NCBI GenBank assembly: GCA_021163005.1
Contig: JAGGXP010000016.1
Span: 1-41,267, forward strand
DNA from: Candidatus Aenigmatarchaeota archaeon
Lineage (GTDB): Archaea > Aenigmatarchaeota > Aenigmatarchaeia > QMZP01 > JAFGSV01
DNA length: 41,267 nt
Reading direction: 5' to 3'
Positions within the stretch are counted from its first letter, which is position 1; every line of letters begins with the position of its first letter. The notes under the pieces are model-generated. The model was not told the origin of the DNA, made no database searches, and saw only the letters and a program-made list of their open reading frames with translations. The translations under genes and the position numbers were made by a program. Below, piece after piece: positions 15,674 to 23,440 of the stretch.

Positions 15674-18367
15674 ATGGTCAAAATAGACTTCGCCAGAATG
15701 GAGAGAAAGTGGCAAAAGCGGTGGGAAAAGGCTGGTATATTCAAGGCCGGCAAGGACCCAAAGAAAAAGAAGTATTATGTTCTTGAGATGTTTCCGTATC
15801 CAAGCGCGGCCGGCCTGCACATGGGGCACATACGGAACTATTCCATGGGCGATGTCACCGCGAGGTACAGGCGCATGAACGGCTTTAATGTCCTTTACCC
15901 TATGGGTTATGACGCATTCGGCCTGCCGGCGGAGAACGCAGCCATAAAACACAAGACCCACCCAAAGAAGTATACCGAAAAAGCCATAGAAGGTATCAAG
16001 AAAAACCAGAAGGCGCTTGGACTTTCATACGACTGGGACCGGGAGATAGCAACCTGCTGTCCGGAATACTACAAATGGAACCAGTGGTTCTTTCTCAGGA
16101 TGCTGAAAAAGGGGCTCGCCTACAGGAAGAAGGCGCCTGTGAACTGGTGCCCGAAGTGCAACACGGTGCTGGCGAACGAGCAGGTGGTCAACGGAAAATG
16201 CTGGAGGCACGACGACACGGACGTGGAGGTGCGGAACCTCGAGCAGTGGTTTCTCAGGATAACGGCGTATGCAGACAGGCTTCTGAAGGGCCTCGGGAAG
16301 ATAGACTGGCCCGAGAATGTCAAGAAGATGCAGGAGAACTGGATAGGCAGGTCTGAGGGAACGGAAATAGAATTCCCCATAAAGGGATCCGGCAAGAAGC
16401 TCAGGGTGTTTACCACGCGTCCAGACACATTCTTCGGCATAACCTGCCTCGTCTATGCGCCTGAACATCCAGACCTCATGGAACTTGTCAAAGGCACGAA
16501 ATACGAAAGACCTGTAAAGGATTTCATAAACAGGGTGGTACTGAAGGAGAAGTTCGAGAGGACCTCGGAAGACAGCGAAAAGGAAGGAGTCTTCACGGGG
16601 CGCTATGCCATAAATCCCGTCACGAAAGAGGAAATACCCATATACACGGCCAACTTTGTCCTGATGGAATACGGGACAGGCGCCATAATAGCCGTTCCGG
16701 CGCATGACCAGAGGGACTTCATGTTCGCGAAGAAATACGGCATATCCATAAAGGTGGTCATACAGAACCAGAATGGAGACCTGGACCCCGAAAAAATGAC
16801 AAGGGCGTATGAAGAAGACGGAGTCATGGTGAATTCAGGCAAATTCAGCGGTCTTGGAAACCGCGAAGCCATGAAAAAGATAACAGAGTTCCTCGAAAAA
16901 CAGGGCATCGGAAAAGCCACTGTCGAATACAAGCTGAGAGACTGGCTGATATCGCGTCAGAGGTACTGGGGAACGCCCATACCTGTCGTCTACTGCGACA
17001 AATGCGGCATGCAGCCTGTGGATGAAAAGGAACTTCCTGTCATGCTTCCGACAGAGGTGAAGTTTACAGGAAAGGGCAACCCGCTGATAAGCTCTCCCGC
17101 TTTCGTGAATGCCACGTGTCCCAAATGCGGAGGTAAGGCCAAAAGGGAAACGGACACTATGGACACATTCTTTGACTCGAGCTGGTACTTCCTCAGGTAC
17201 TGTTCACCGCACGCAAAGGATTTCGCATTCAGCAAAGACGATGTAAACTACTGGATGAACGTTGACCAGTACATAGGAGGTGTCGAGCACGCGGTCATGC
17301 ACCTGATGTACGCCAGGTTCTTCATGATGGTGCTCAGGGACGAGGGGCTCGTCGGTTTTGAGGAGCCGTTCCAGAGGCTGTTCAACCAGGGCATCGTCTA
17401 CAAAGACGGCCACAAGATGAGCAAATCCTTCGGCAATGTCGTCACTCAGGAAGAGATGTCCAGGAAATACGGCATAGACACCGCGAGACTGTTCCTGCTT
17501 TTCGTGGCAAGCCCGGAGAGCCAGCTTGAATGGAGCGACAAGGGTGTCCAGGGAACCTATCGCTTCCTCATGAAGATATTCAGGCTGGTCTCAGAGAATG
17601 CGAAAAAGGCAGAATATGGTACAGCCAAGCCGGGGAACGTGAACGACAGGATACTCGAGGCAAGGACGGCACTTGTAATAAAAAATGTGAGCAGGCAGAT
17701 AGAGAACTTCCAGTTCAACCTCGCCATAGGCAGCCTGCTGGAATTCTCGAACCACCTCGCTGCCTACGCGAAAAGCAGCCCGAACCGGGGGCTGCTTGGT
17801 CATGCGCTGAAAACACTTGTCCAGCTGCTTTCGCCGTTTGCTCCCCATACTGCAGAAGAACTCTGGGAGAAAATGGGAATGGATGGTCTTGTTTCTGCAT
17901 CCAGATGGCCCAAGGCGAAAAATATTGACCCGAAGGCTATTTCAATGGAGGACATCATTTCAAAGTTGTCAGAAGACATAGCCAATGTAATCAAGCTGGC
18001 GGGCATAAAGCCCACGGGCATAAGGCTCACTACAGCGCACAAGTGGAAATACAGGTTCGCCAGAATACTGAAGAAGGAGATGAAAAAAACCAGAAACATC
18101 GGGGACATTATGAGTTCGGTCATTTCCGGTGAGCTGAAGGTCTATGGAAAGGAGATGAGCAGGCTGATTCCGGTGCTTGTCAAAAATCCCGAAAGGGTGC
18201 CGGACAGCGTCCTCTCACAGAAAGAGGAATATGAGCTCCTCAAGGAAATTTCAGGGACCATTCAGAAAGAGTTCGGCTGTCCTGTTTCAGTGGAGATGGC
18301 CGAGAAGTCCGCATCCAAGAAAGCCGGCCAGGCGATGCCGGGCAAGCCTGGCATAGAAGTCATCTGA
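15674..18367 (+). CDS. leuS: Leucyl-tRNA synthetase: bacterial-type core, archaeal-like C-terminus
   Basis: This 897-residue class I enzyme charges tRNA-Leu. The core reads as bacterial LeuRS: FPYPSAAGLHMGHIRNYSMGD (HIGH motif), GYDAFGLPAENAAIKH, LSYDWDREIATC, VNWCPKCNTVLANEQV and DTMDTFFDSSWYFLRYCSP. The CP1 editing domain has TTRPDTFFG and AVPAHDQRD (editing Asp), and HKMSKSFGNVV follows. Archaeal LeuRS cores instead carry a different, HVTGTP-type signature. The last 150 residues (HKWKYRFARILKKEM ... QAMPGKPGIEVI) look like the archaeal C-terminal tRNA-binding extension. Similar bacterial-core/archaeal-tail enzymes have been reported in haloarchaea. Gene transfer plus domain recombination is my inference. 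ATG 15674 is chosen from the promoter distance and the VKIDFARMERKWQ start. Confidence 0.95.
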   Translation: MVKIDFARMERKWQKRWEKAGIFKAGKDPKKKKYYVLEMFPYPSAAGLHMGHIRNYSMGDVTARYRRMNGFNVLYPMGYDAFGLPAENAAIKHKTHPKKYTEKAIEGIKKNQKALGLSYDWDREIATCCPEYYKWNQWFFLRMLKKGLAYRKKAPVNWCPKCNTVLANEQVVNGKCWRHDDTDVEVRNLEQWFLRITAYADRLLKGLGKIDWPENVKKMQENWIGRSEGTEIEFPIKGSGKKLRVFTTRPDTFFGITCLVYAPEHPDLMELVKGTKYERPVKDFINRVVLKEKFERTSEDSEKEGVFTGRYAINPVTKEEIPIYTANFVLMEYGTGAIIAVPAHDQRDFMFAKKYGISIKVVIQNQNGDLDPEKMTRAYEEDGVMVNSGKFSGLGNREAMKKITEFLEKQGIGKATVEYKLRDWLISRQRYWGTPIPVVYCDKCGMQPVDEKELPVMLPTEVKFTGKGNPLISSPAFVNATCPKCGGKAKRETDTMDTFFDSSWYFLRYCSPHAKDFAFSKDDVNYWMNVDQYIGGVEHAVMHLMYARFFMMVLRDEGLVGFEEPFQRLFNQGIVYKDGHKMSKSFGNVVTQEEMSRKYGIDTARLFLLFVASPESQLEWSDKGVQGTYRFLMKIFRLVSENAKKAEYGTAKPGNVNDRILEARTALVIKNVSRQIENFQFNLAIGSLLEFSNHLAAYAKSSPNRGLLGHALKTLVQLLSPFAPHTAEELWEKMGMDGLVSASRWPKAKNIDPKAISMEDIISKLSEDIANVIKLAGIKPTGIRLTTAHKWKYRFARILKKEMKKTRNIGDIMSSVISGELKVYGKEMSRLIPVLVKNPERVPDSVLSQKEEYELLKEISGTIQKEFGCPVSVEMAEKSASKKAGQAMPGKPGIEVI

Positions 18368-18761
18368 ACTGCTTTTTCAGTGACAGCGCAGCTGCTGTGA
18401 ATATGCTTTTCTCACCTTTTCTTTTGCTTATGCCCACAACGCCCGTAAGTATCATCCCTATGCCCAGCCACTTCACAGGGCTTACAAATTCATCCATGAG
18501 CACCACGGAAAGCACGACGGGTGTCACTATGGATATTGCCGTTACCAATGGGATGACATAGGATATCCTTTCCTTGAACAAAGCTACCTGGAGATGTATG
18601 AATCCATAAACACCCAGTACCATGAAGAACCATGAAAGAGGGTTCAGGAGGAATGCCGGAAGCATTGAAATGCCTGCTGTCATGTCTTTCATGACTGTTC
18701 TGGCTATGAAAGCCGAAATCCCCAGCGCAGTTCCGCTGACCACGGACTCCTGGATTTTCAC
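18360..18761 (-). CDS. Small four-helix DMT/SMR-like transporter subunit (second of a pair)
   Basis: Starting at GTG 18761, this 133-residue protein has about four hydrophobic segments (GTALGISAFIARTV; LNPLSWFFMVLGVYGFIHLQVALF; VIPLVTAISIVTPVVLSVVL; WLGIGMILTGVVGIS) and a basic C-terminus. It resembles one half of an EamA/DMT permease or an SMR protein. The GTG overlaps the stop of the preceding gene as GTGA, so the two are probably translated together. A longer form from GTG 18809 is open but would start with a hydrophilic, glycine-rich stretch inside the previous gene. The substrate cannot be read from the sequence. Confidence 0.7.
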   Translation of the reverse strand: MKIQESVVSGTALGISAFIARTVMKDMTAGISMLPAFLLNPLSWFFMVLGVYGFIHLQVALFKERISYVIPLVTAISIVTPVVLSVVLMDEFVSPVKWLGIGMILTGVVGISKRKGEKSIFTAAALSLKKQFR

Positions 18762-19090
18762 AGAGATAGCAGAACCACCCCCACAACTATTAATATGATA
18801 TGAAACCACATTGTATCTATTTTTTCATTGAAGATTAAGTGGCCGGCAATTGAAGTGATGACAATGGACAGAGACGCCAGCGGCTGAACCACTGCGATGT
18901 TGGCAAGTCTCATGGCAGCAAGGTAAAAAAACATGCCTCCAAGCCCTAAAAGCACAGACAGCTGCCAGAACCGCATATTGATGATACGCTTGACTGAAAA
19001 CTTTCTCATGTGCTTCATGCTGTATTTCTGCATCACTGCAGAGACTCCAAAAAGCAGCGCAGATGTAAGGGCAAACAGAAATCCCAACAT
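18758..19090 (-). CDS. Small four-helix DMT/SMR-like transporter subunit (first of a pair)
   Basis: At 110 residues with four membrane helices, this has the size and spacing of an SMR (EmrE-like) protein: LGFLFALTSALLFGVSAVMQK, LSVLLGLGGMFFYLAAM, VVQPLASLSIVITSIAGHLIF and FHIILIVVGVVLLSL. NEKID before the last helix resembles the (G/N)E-x-(L/I) turn seen in DMT transporters. The next gene starts on its stop codon (GTGA). The pair may form a heterodimer. It is divergent from the flippase-like gene at 19126, with 35 nt between the starts. Confidence 0.75.
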   Translation of the reverse strand: MLGFLFALTSALLFGVSAVMQKYSMKHMRKFSVKRIINMRFWQLSVLLGLGGMFFYLAAMRLANIAVVQPLASLSIVITSIAGHLIFNEKIDTMWFHIILIVVGVVLLSL

Positions 19091-19125
19091 AAGCCTATTA
19101 TAGGATTTTATTTACTTATATTATT

Positions 19126-20130
19126 ATGAAAAAAATGTTTGCACTCATGCTGCTCAGCCTCGTGATGCTTGTCATCGTCGTCCAGCAATGGGCCGGTATT
19201 GAAAACATAACAACAGTTGTGTCAGGGATGAATATGTTTTTCCTCGGGCTGATAATTCTCCTGCCGTTCGCAACCCTGCTGGTGTACAGCACCAGATGGA
19301 GGCTGCTGCTCAGGAGCGTCGGCATTGAGGTCAGGCTCTCCGTCGTGTTCAGGTTTGCACTCATAGGTGCTTTCATAAATTACCTTACCCCTATGGTAAG
19401 GTTCGGTGGTGAGCCTGTGAAGGGATACATGCTTTCCAATTACATCGCCGCTCCCAAAAGAAAGATATTCGCAAGCGTGGCCATGGACACGATAATAACA
19501 TTTATATCCGTACTACTCGTCATATACTACGCTGCATTCAGCCTCTCCATATTCAACATTCTTGACTGGTTCACGCTGTGGCTCATACTTAGCGTGGTCA
19601 TGCTGCCGCTGACGCTCGGGATTTACATGGTTTATGAAAAGAGGGTCCTTAATTACGTCACCAGTAATGTTTCCCGGATAGCGGGAAAAATAAAGCGCGG
19701 CACGCTGAAGAACCTGCAAAAGGACAGTCTGCATTTCAGGGACAACCTGAAGATTTCGCTCAGGAGGAGGGACATCCTCGCAAAGAGTCTCGGACTTGCT
19801 GTATTCGAAAGGTTCCTTGAGGTGCTGACCATATACATCATATTTCTCTCACTCGGCGCCAAGATATCGCTTCAGGAATCCGCATCTGTCCTTGGTGTGG
19901 GTATTATGGCGGGGAGCATTCCTCTTCTTCCGGGCGGCCTTGTGCTTTATGAATCATCGGCTATACTCGTGCTGGGGCTCCTTGGGATGCCGTCGATACA
20001 TGCAACCGCGGGGGTATTAATATGGAGATTTGCCAGCTACTGGCTCATCATACTTGCTGGATTCATAGCATCGTGGCTGTTCGGCATAAGGGTGAAAAAG
20101 AGGAGGCAGTTTTTTAAATTCGGCTCTTAA
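19126..20130 (+). CDS. UPF0104 / AglD-YbhN-like integral membrane protein (flippase-like)
   Basis: This 334-residue protein belongs to the lysylphosphatidylglycerol-synthase transmembrane family (PF03706, UPF0104). It has about 7-8 helices and two conserved blocks: VRFGGEPVKGYMLSN near residues 93-107 and GSIPLLPGGLVLYESSAILVLG near 262-283. Archaeal members include AglD, which acts in lipid-linked sugar metabolism. A link to glycosylation would fit the sequon-rich surface proteins here, but that is inference. The C-terminus is short and basic. Confidence 0.85.
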   Translation: MKKMFALMLLSLVMLVIVVQQWAGIENITTVVSGMNMFFLGLIILLPFATLLVYSTRWRLLLRSVGIEVRLSVVFRFALIGAFINYLTPMVRFGGEPVKGYMLSNYIAAPKRKIFASVAMDTIITFISVLLVIYYAAFSLSIFNILDWFTLWLILSVVMLPLTLGIYMVYEKRVLNYVTSNVSRIAGKIKRGTLKNLQKDSLHFRDNLKISLRRRDILAKSLGLAVFERFLEVLTIYIIFLSLGAKISLQESASVLGVGIMAGSIPLLPGGLVLYESSAILVLGLLGMPSIHATAGVLIWRFASYWLIILAGFIASWLFGIRVKKRRQFFKFGS

Positions 20131-20141
20131 ACTATAATCTC

Positions 20142-20855
20142 ATGAAAAAAGGCGACTGGATAAAGGTCCACTCACTCGAAAGGGTGAAAGCGACCGGTGA
20201 GGTCTTCGGCGCGACACGCGAGGAAGACGCGAAGAAGCATGATGTATATGACAGTAAGAAGCGCTATGGACCGTCACTTGTCATTCTCGGGGCAGGGTTC
20301 ATAATACCCGGCGTGGAAAAACACCTACTTCAGATGAAGGTTGGTGAAAGAAAATCATTCGATGTGATCCCCAAGGATGCTTTCGGCATGAAGAAGAGGG
20401 AGCTGATAAGGGTCGTCCCGTACAAGAAGTTTGTCGAAAAGAACATAACCCCCTTCCCAGGGCTGCCCATAGATATAGACAACAGGCACTGCAAGGTGTT
20501 GTCTGTAGCCGGCGGGAGGGTAACAGTTGACTACAACCATCCGATGGCCGGGAAAGTCCTGAGCTATGATGTGGAGATAACCGGGCTCATAAAGACACCC
20601 AAAGAGAGGGTGGAGTCACTTCTGGACTACTACGGCATAAAAGGCGCGGTGAGTGTGACTGCAAAAAAGGCTGTCATAACAACAGAAAGCAAGACTGCGG
20701 ACTTCGTGCAGAAGCTTATCAGCGAGACACTCAAGAAATGGTGCGAAGGTGTTGATTCAGTCGAGTTCAAAACCAAAGAGGAAGCAAAGGGAAATAAGCG
20801 GCATCCGGCCAAGGCGCTGGATGCCAAAAAACCGGCAACCCGTGCAAATGCTTAA
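20142..20855 (+). CDS. FKBP-type peptidyl-prolyl isomerase with insert-in-flap domain
   Basis: This 237-residue protein follows the archaeal long FKBP plan (SlyD/FKBP26-like). The FKBP core is split by an insert-in-flap chaperone domain: GAGFIIPGVEKHLLQMKVGERKSFDV is the core, DAFGMKKRELIRVVPYKKF leads into the insert, and VDYNHPMAGKVLSYDVEI closes it. A roughly 80-residue C-terminal domain with a basic tail follows. It assists protein folding by cis-trans prolyl isomerisation. TTTTTTAAATT near 20110-20119 lies 27 nt from the ATG. Confidence 0.92.
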   Translation: MKKGDWIKVHSLERVKATGEVFGATREEDAKKHDVYDSKKRYGPSLVILGAGFIIPGVEKHLLQMKVGERKSFDVIPKDAFGMKKRELIRVVPYKKFVEKNITPFPGLPIDIDNRHCKVLSVAGGRVTVDYNHPMAGKVLSYDVEITGLIKTPKERVESLLDYYGIKGAVSVTAKKAVITTESKTADFVQKLISETLKKWCEGVDSVEFKTKEEAKGNKRHPAKALDAKKPATRANA

Positions 20856-20898
20856 ATATCTAAGTTACATTTTTTATTCATAAACATCTGAACTGATA

Positions 20899-20948
20899 GG
20901 TTAAGTTTAAAAATCCTTGAATCTTAACCGAATTGCATAGTTAATGCA
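20899..20948 (+). promoter_or_regulatory. ftsZ promoter with two inverted repeats
   Basis: A TATA-like run AAGTTTAAAAATCC (20903-20915) lies about 70 nt before the ftsZ ATG, so transcription should start near 20935 and give a leader of about 45 nt. A 7-bp inverted repeat GGTTAAG (20899-20905) / CTTAACC (20923-20929) overlaps and brackets the box. A second repeat TGCAT (20934-20938) / ATGCA (20944-20948) sits at the expected start of transcription. Both are candidate operator sites. A ribosome binding site GGAGG (20965-20969) precedes the start. Confidence 0.5.
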
Positions 20949-20978
20949 TATTCAATAAAACTTTGGAGGGATGTTCAT

Positions 20979-22127
20979 ATGACTGCAGAATCAATCATAA
21001 ATTCCGCGCTGGAGGCAGAGCCAGTGCCCATGGAACCGAGGTCCGCTCCCGAGCACACCCAGACAATAGACAGAGACGGGGAGATGGATGAGGAGCTCAG
21101 AAGAATTCTTGAATCAAGGAAGGCAGAGATTAAGGTTGTAGGAGTAGGCGGAGGTGGTGGAAACACCATATCGAGGCTCATGCAGGTAGGCATAGTCGGC
21201 GCGGAGACAGTTGCAGTCAACACAGACGCTCAGGACCTCCTCTACACGGACGCCGACAAGAAGATACTGATAGGAAAGGACATAACAGGCGGTCTTGGCG
21301 CAGGCGCGGACCCGAGCGTCGGTGCAGAATCCGCAAAGGAGTCCAAGGAAGAGATAAAGAAGGCCCTCGAAGGGGCAGACATGGTCTTCATAAACTGCGG
21401 TCTCGGCGGCGGCACCGGAACAGGCGCAAGTCCCATCGTGGCTGACGTAGCCAAAAAGGTCGGGGCGCTGACCGTAGGCATAGTGACCATGCCTTTCGTC
21501 ATGGAGGGACAGTCAAGGCTGAAGAACGCGCAGGAAGGTCTTGAAAACCTCGAAAGCGTTGTGGACACGCTCATCGTAATACCGAACGACAAGCTTCTTG
21601 AAATTGTTCCAGATGTCAGCATTCTGACGGCATTCAAGGTTGCTGACGAAATTCTCGTCAACGCGGTAAAGGGTATCGCAGAGCTTATCACGAAGCCCGG
21701 CCTTGTCAACCTCGACTTTGCCGATGTTAGGGCAGTCATGAGTTCAGGTGGCCTTGCCATGATAGGCATGGGAGAATCCGACTCGGAAAGCAGGGCTGTT
21801 GAATCTGTTGAAAAGTCGCTTTCAAACCCGCTTCTTGACGTTGCTATCGAAGGTGCTTCAGGTGCGCTCATAAATGTTTCAGGCGGAGAGGGTGTGACAA
21901 TCAAGGAGTGCCAGGAAATAGTGGAGGCTGTGAACAACAAGATAAACCCGGACGCAAAGATAATCTGGGGAGCCCAGATAGACAAGGCGCTCGGCGACAG
22001 CGTGAGAACCATGCTGATAGTCACCGGCGTCAAGTCATCGCAGATATACGGACCGGAAAAGACCTATTCGCAGCAGAAGCAGAAGGAAATTGAAAAGGTT
22101 CTGGGGATAGACTTCGTAAGCAAGTAA
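20979..22127 (+). CDS. ftsZ: Cell division GTPase FtsZ
   Basis: This 382-residue tubulin homologue forms the division ring. A variable N-terminal tail of about 50 residues precedes the GTPase core (IKVVGVGGGGGNTISRLM). The nucleotide-binding tubulin signature GGGTGTG lies near residue 144, and the T7 synergy loop NLDFADVRAVM supplies the acidic residues that hydrolyse GTP in the neighbouring subunit. The C-terminal domain is complete, and the tail after residue 350 is short. It heads the conserved archaeal cluster ftsZ-secE-spt5-rpl11. Unlike most genes here it has a leader with a strong Shine-Dalgarno site. Confidence 0.96.
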   Translation: MTAESIINSALEAEPVPMEPRSAPEHTQTIDRDGEMDEELRRILESRKAEIKVVGVGGGGGNTISRLMQVGIVGAETVAVNTDAQDLLYTDADKKILIGKDITGGLGAGADPSVGAESAKESKEEIKKALEGADMVFINCGLGGGTGTGASPIVADVAKKVGALTVGIVTMPFVMEGQSRLKNAQEGLENLESVVDTLIVIPNDKLLEIVPDVSILTAFKVADEILVNAVKGIAELITKPGLVNLDFADVRAVMSSGGLAMIGMGESDSESRAVESVEKSLSNPLLDVAIEGASGALINVSGGEGVTIKECQEIVEAVNNKINPDAKIIWGAQIDKALGDSVRTMLIVTGVKSSQIYGPEKTYSQQKQKEIEKVLGIDFVSK

Positions 22128-22193
22128 CCCGGACACTCTTATTTTTAAATATAAGGTCAGGATTAAATATATCAATCCGGGTAATGTATTAAT

Positions 22194-22367
22194 ATGAAAC
22201 TGGACATAAAATCTAAGATAACTGAATGGAAGAGGATACTGCAGGTGGCGCGGAAGCCTGGCAAAGATGAATATCTCTCATCAACAAGGATATGTGTCAT
22301 AGGCATTGTGGTAATAGGAATAATAGGATTCGCGATTTTCCTGTTATTCGCCTTTTTGGGGCTTTAA
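22194..22367 (+). CDS. secE: SecE / Sec61-gamma preprotein translocase subunit
   Basis: This small gene encodes 57 residues: an amphipathic N-terminal helix (KLDIKSKITEWKRILQVAR), the family hinge KPGKDEYLSSTRI, and a single membrane helix (CVIGIVVIGIIGFAIFLLFAF). SecE clamps the two halves of SecY. Size, topology and its place directly before spt5 are typical of archaea. TTAAATATA at 22163-22171 lies 27 nt before the ATG. A 6-bp inverted repeat CCCGGA/TCCGGG (22128-22133, 22176-22181) brackets this promoter. Confidence 0.93.
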   Translation: MKLDIKSKITEWKRILQVARKPGKDEYLSSTRICVIGIVVIGIIGFAIFLLFAFLGL

Positions 22368-22376
22368 GGAGATAAG

Positions 22377-22823
22377 ATGATATACACACTCAGAACTACA
22401 AGCGGAAGGGAAGAGATAGTCATGGATATGCTCAAGAGCAGAATCAAAGCTGAAAAGCTTGATGTGAAGGCTATCATACATCCTGCGGAGCTTAAGGGGT
22501 ATATATTCATAGAAGGCTCAACCTCTGACATACACAAGGCACTCAGGGGAGTGATGCACACAAAGGGTCTCATAGAGAAGCCTGTCAATATTGCAGACAT
22601 AGAGCACTTTATGCAGACAAAAACAAATGACGTTGAACTGAACATAGATGATGTCGTGGAGATAATGGGCGGACCATTCAAGGGCGAGAAAGGCAAAATC
22701 AAGAGGATTGACAAAACAAAGAACGAAGTGACCATAGAACTTCTGGAGGCGAGCATACCCATACCCGTTACAATTGCAACTGAATTCATCCGGGTGACCA
22801 AAAGGGGGAATGGTGATTCATAA
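22377..22823 (+). CDS. spt5: Transcription elongation factor Spt5 (NusG homologue)
   Basis: This 148-residue protein has an NGN domain (about 1-82; IYTLRTTSGREEIVMDML, then GYIFIEG) and a KOW domain (about 85-142; GDVVEI-like DDVVEIMGGPFKGEKGKI). It binds the RNA polymerase clamp with Spt4 to aid processivity. AAGGAGA (22366-22372) is a clear ribosome binding site just after the secE stop. The stop overlaps the L11 start by one base (TAATG). Confidence 0.95.
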   Translation: MIYTLRTTSGREEIVMDMLKSRIKAEKLDVKAIIHPAELKGYIFIEGSTSDIHKALRGVMHTKGLIEKPVNIADIEHFMQTKTNDVELNIDDVVEIMGGPFKGEKGKIKRIDKTKNEVTIELLEASIPIPVTIATEFIRVTKRGNGDS

Positions 22824-23380
22824 TGGCAGAGCAGACAATAGATGTGGTCGTCGAGGGGGGCAAGGCAACAGCAGCCCCGCCTCTTGGACCTGCACTCGGA
22901 CCGGCTGGCGTCAACATCCAGGAAGTGGTTGATGCGATAAACGAAAGTACAAAGGAGCTTGCCGGTCTTAAGGTTCCTGTAAAGGTCATAGTTGATACAT
23001 CGACAAAGAAATTCAGGCTCGAGGTTGGAAAGCCTCCTGCTTCTGCGCTGATAATGAAGGAAATCGGTCTGCAGAAGGGTTCCGGAACAGCCGGCAAGGA
23101 CAGGGTCGGCGACCTTACCAAAGAACAGGTCAAGAAGATAGCCCGCGCCAAATTCGGGTCGGATGATGACGTTTACGTGAACCAGATAGAGGGAACCGCA
23201 AGGAGCATGGGAGTGACCATAGGACAGGGCCAGGTCACCGAAGAGGAAAAGAAGCTTGCCGAGCAGCACAAGAAGGAAGCAGAGGAAGCCGCAGCAGCTG
23301 AAGAAAAGAAGGAAGAATCTTCTGAAGAGAGCGCAGAGAAAAGCGAAGCTGATGAGACCAAAAAAGAGGGCGACGAATAG
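22823..23380 (+). CDS. rpl11: Large ribosomal subunit protein L11
   Basis: L11 binds the GTPase-associated centre of 23S rRNA with the stalk. The 185-residue sequence has the N-terminal domain (PPLGPALGPAGVNIQEVVDAIN) and the rRNA-binding C-terminal domain (DLTKEQVKKIARAKF, GTARSMGV). The last 35 residues form a highly charged Glu/Lys/Ala tail that makes it longer than the roughly 160 residues usual in archaea. It overlaps spt5 by one base. Confidence 0.96.
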   Translation: MAEQTIDVVVEGGKATAAPPLGPALGPAGVNIQEVVDAINESTKELAGLKVPVKVIVDTSTKKFRLEVGKPPASALIMKEIGLQKGSGTAGKDRVGDLTKEQVKKIARAKFGSDDDVYVNQIEGTARSMGVTIGQGQVTEEEKKLAEQHKKEAEEAAAAEEKKEESSEESAEKSEADETKKEGDE

Positions 23381-23440
23381 GCTTTAGAGCGTGCTGGTTT
23401 TACAGTAAGGTTTAAATTATTTACTATTGAATACTGACTT

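Noticed and set aside
15674-18367. Bacterial contamination or a misassembled bacterial segment
   Set aside because: The LeuRS C-terminus looks archaeal, the flanks are continuous archaeal genes on both sides, and the upstream TATA spacing matches the rest of the window.
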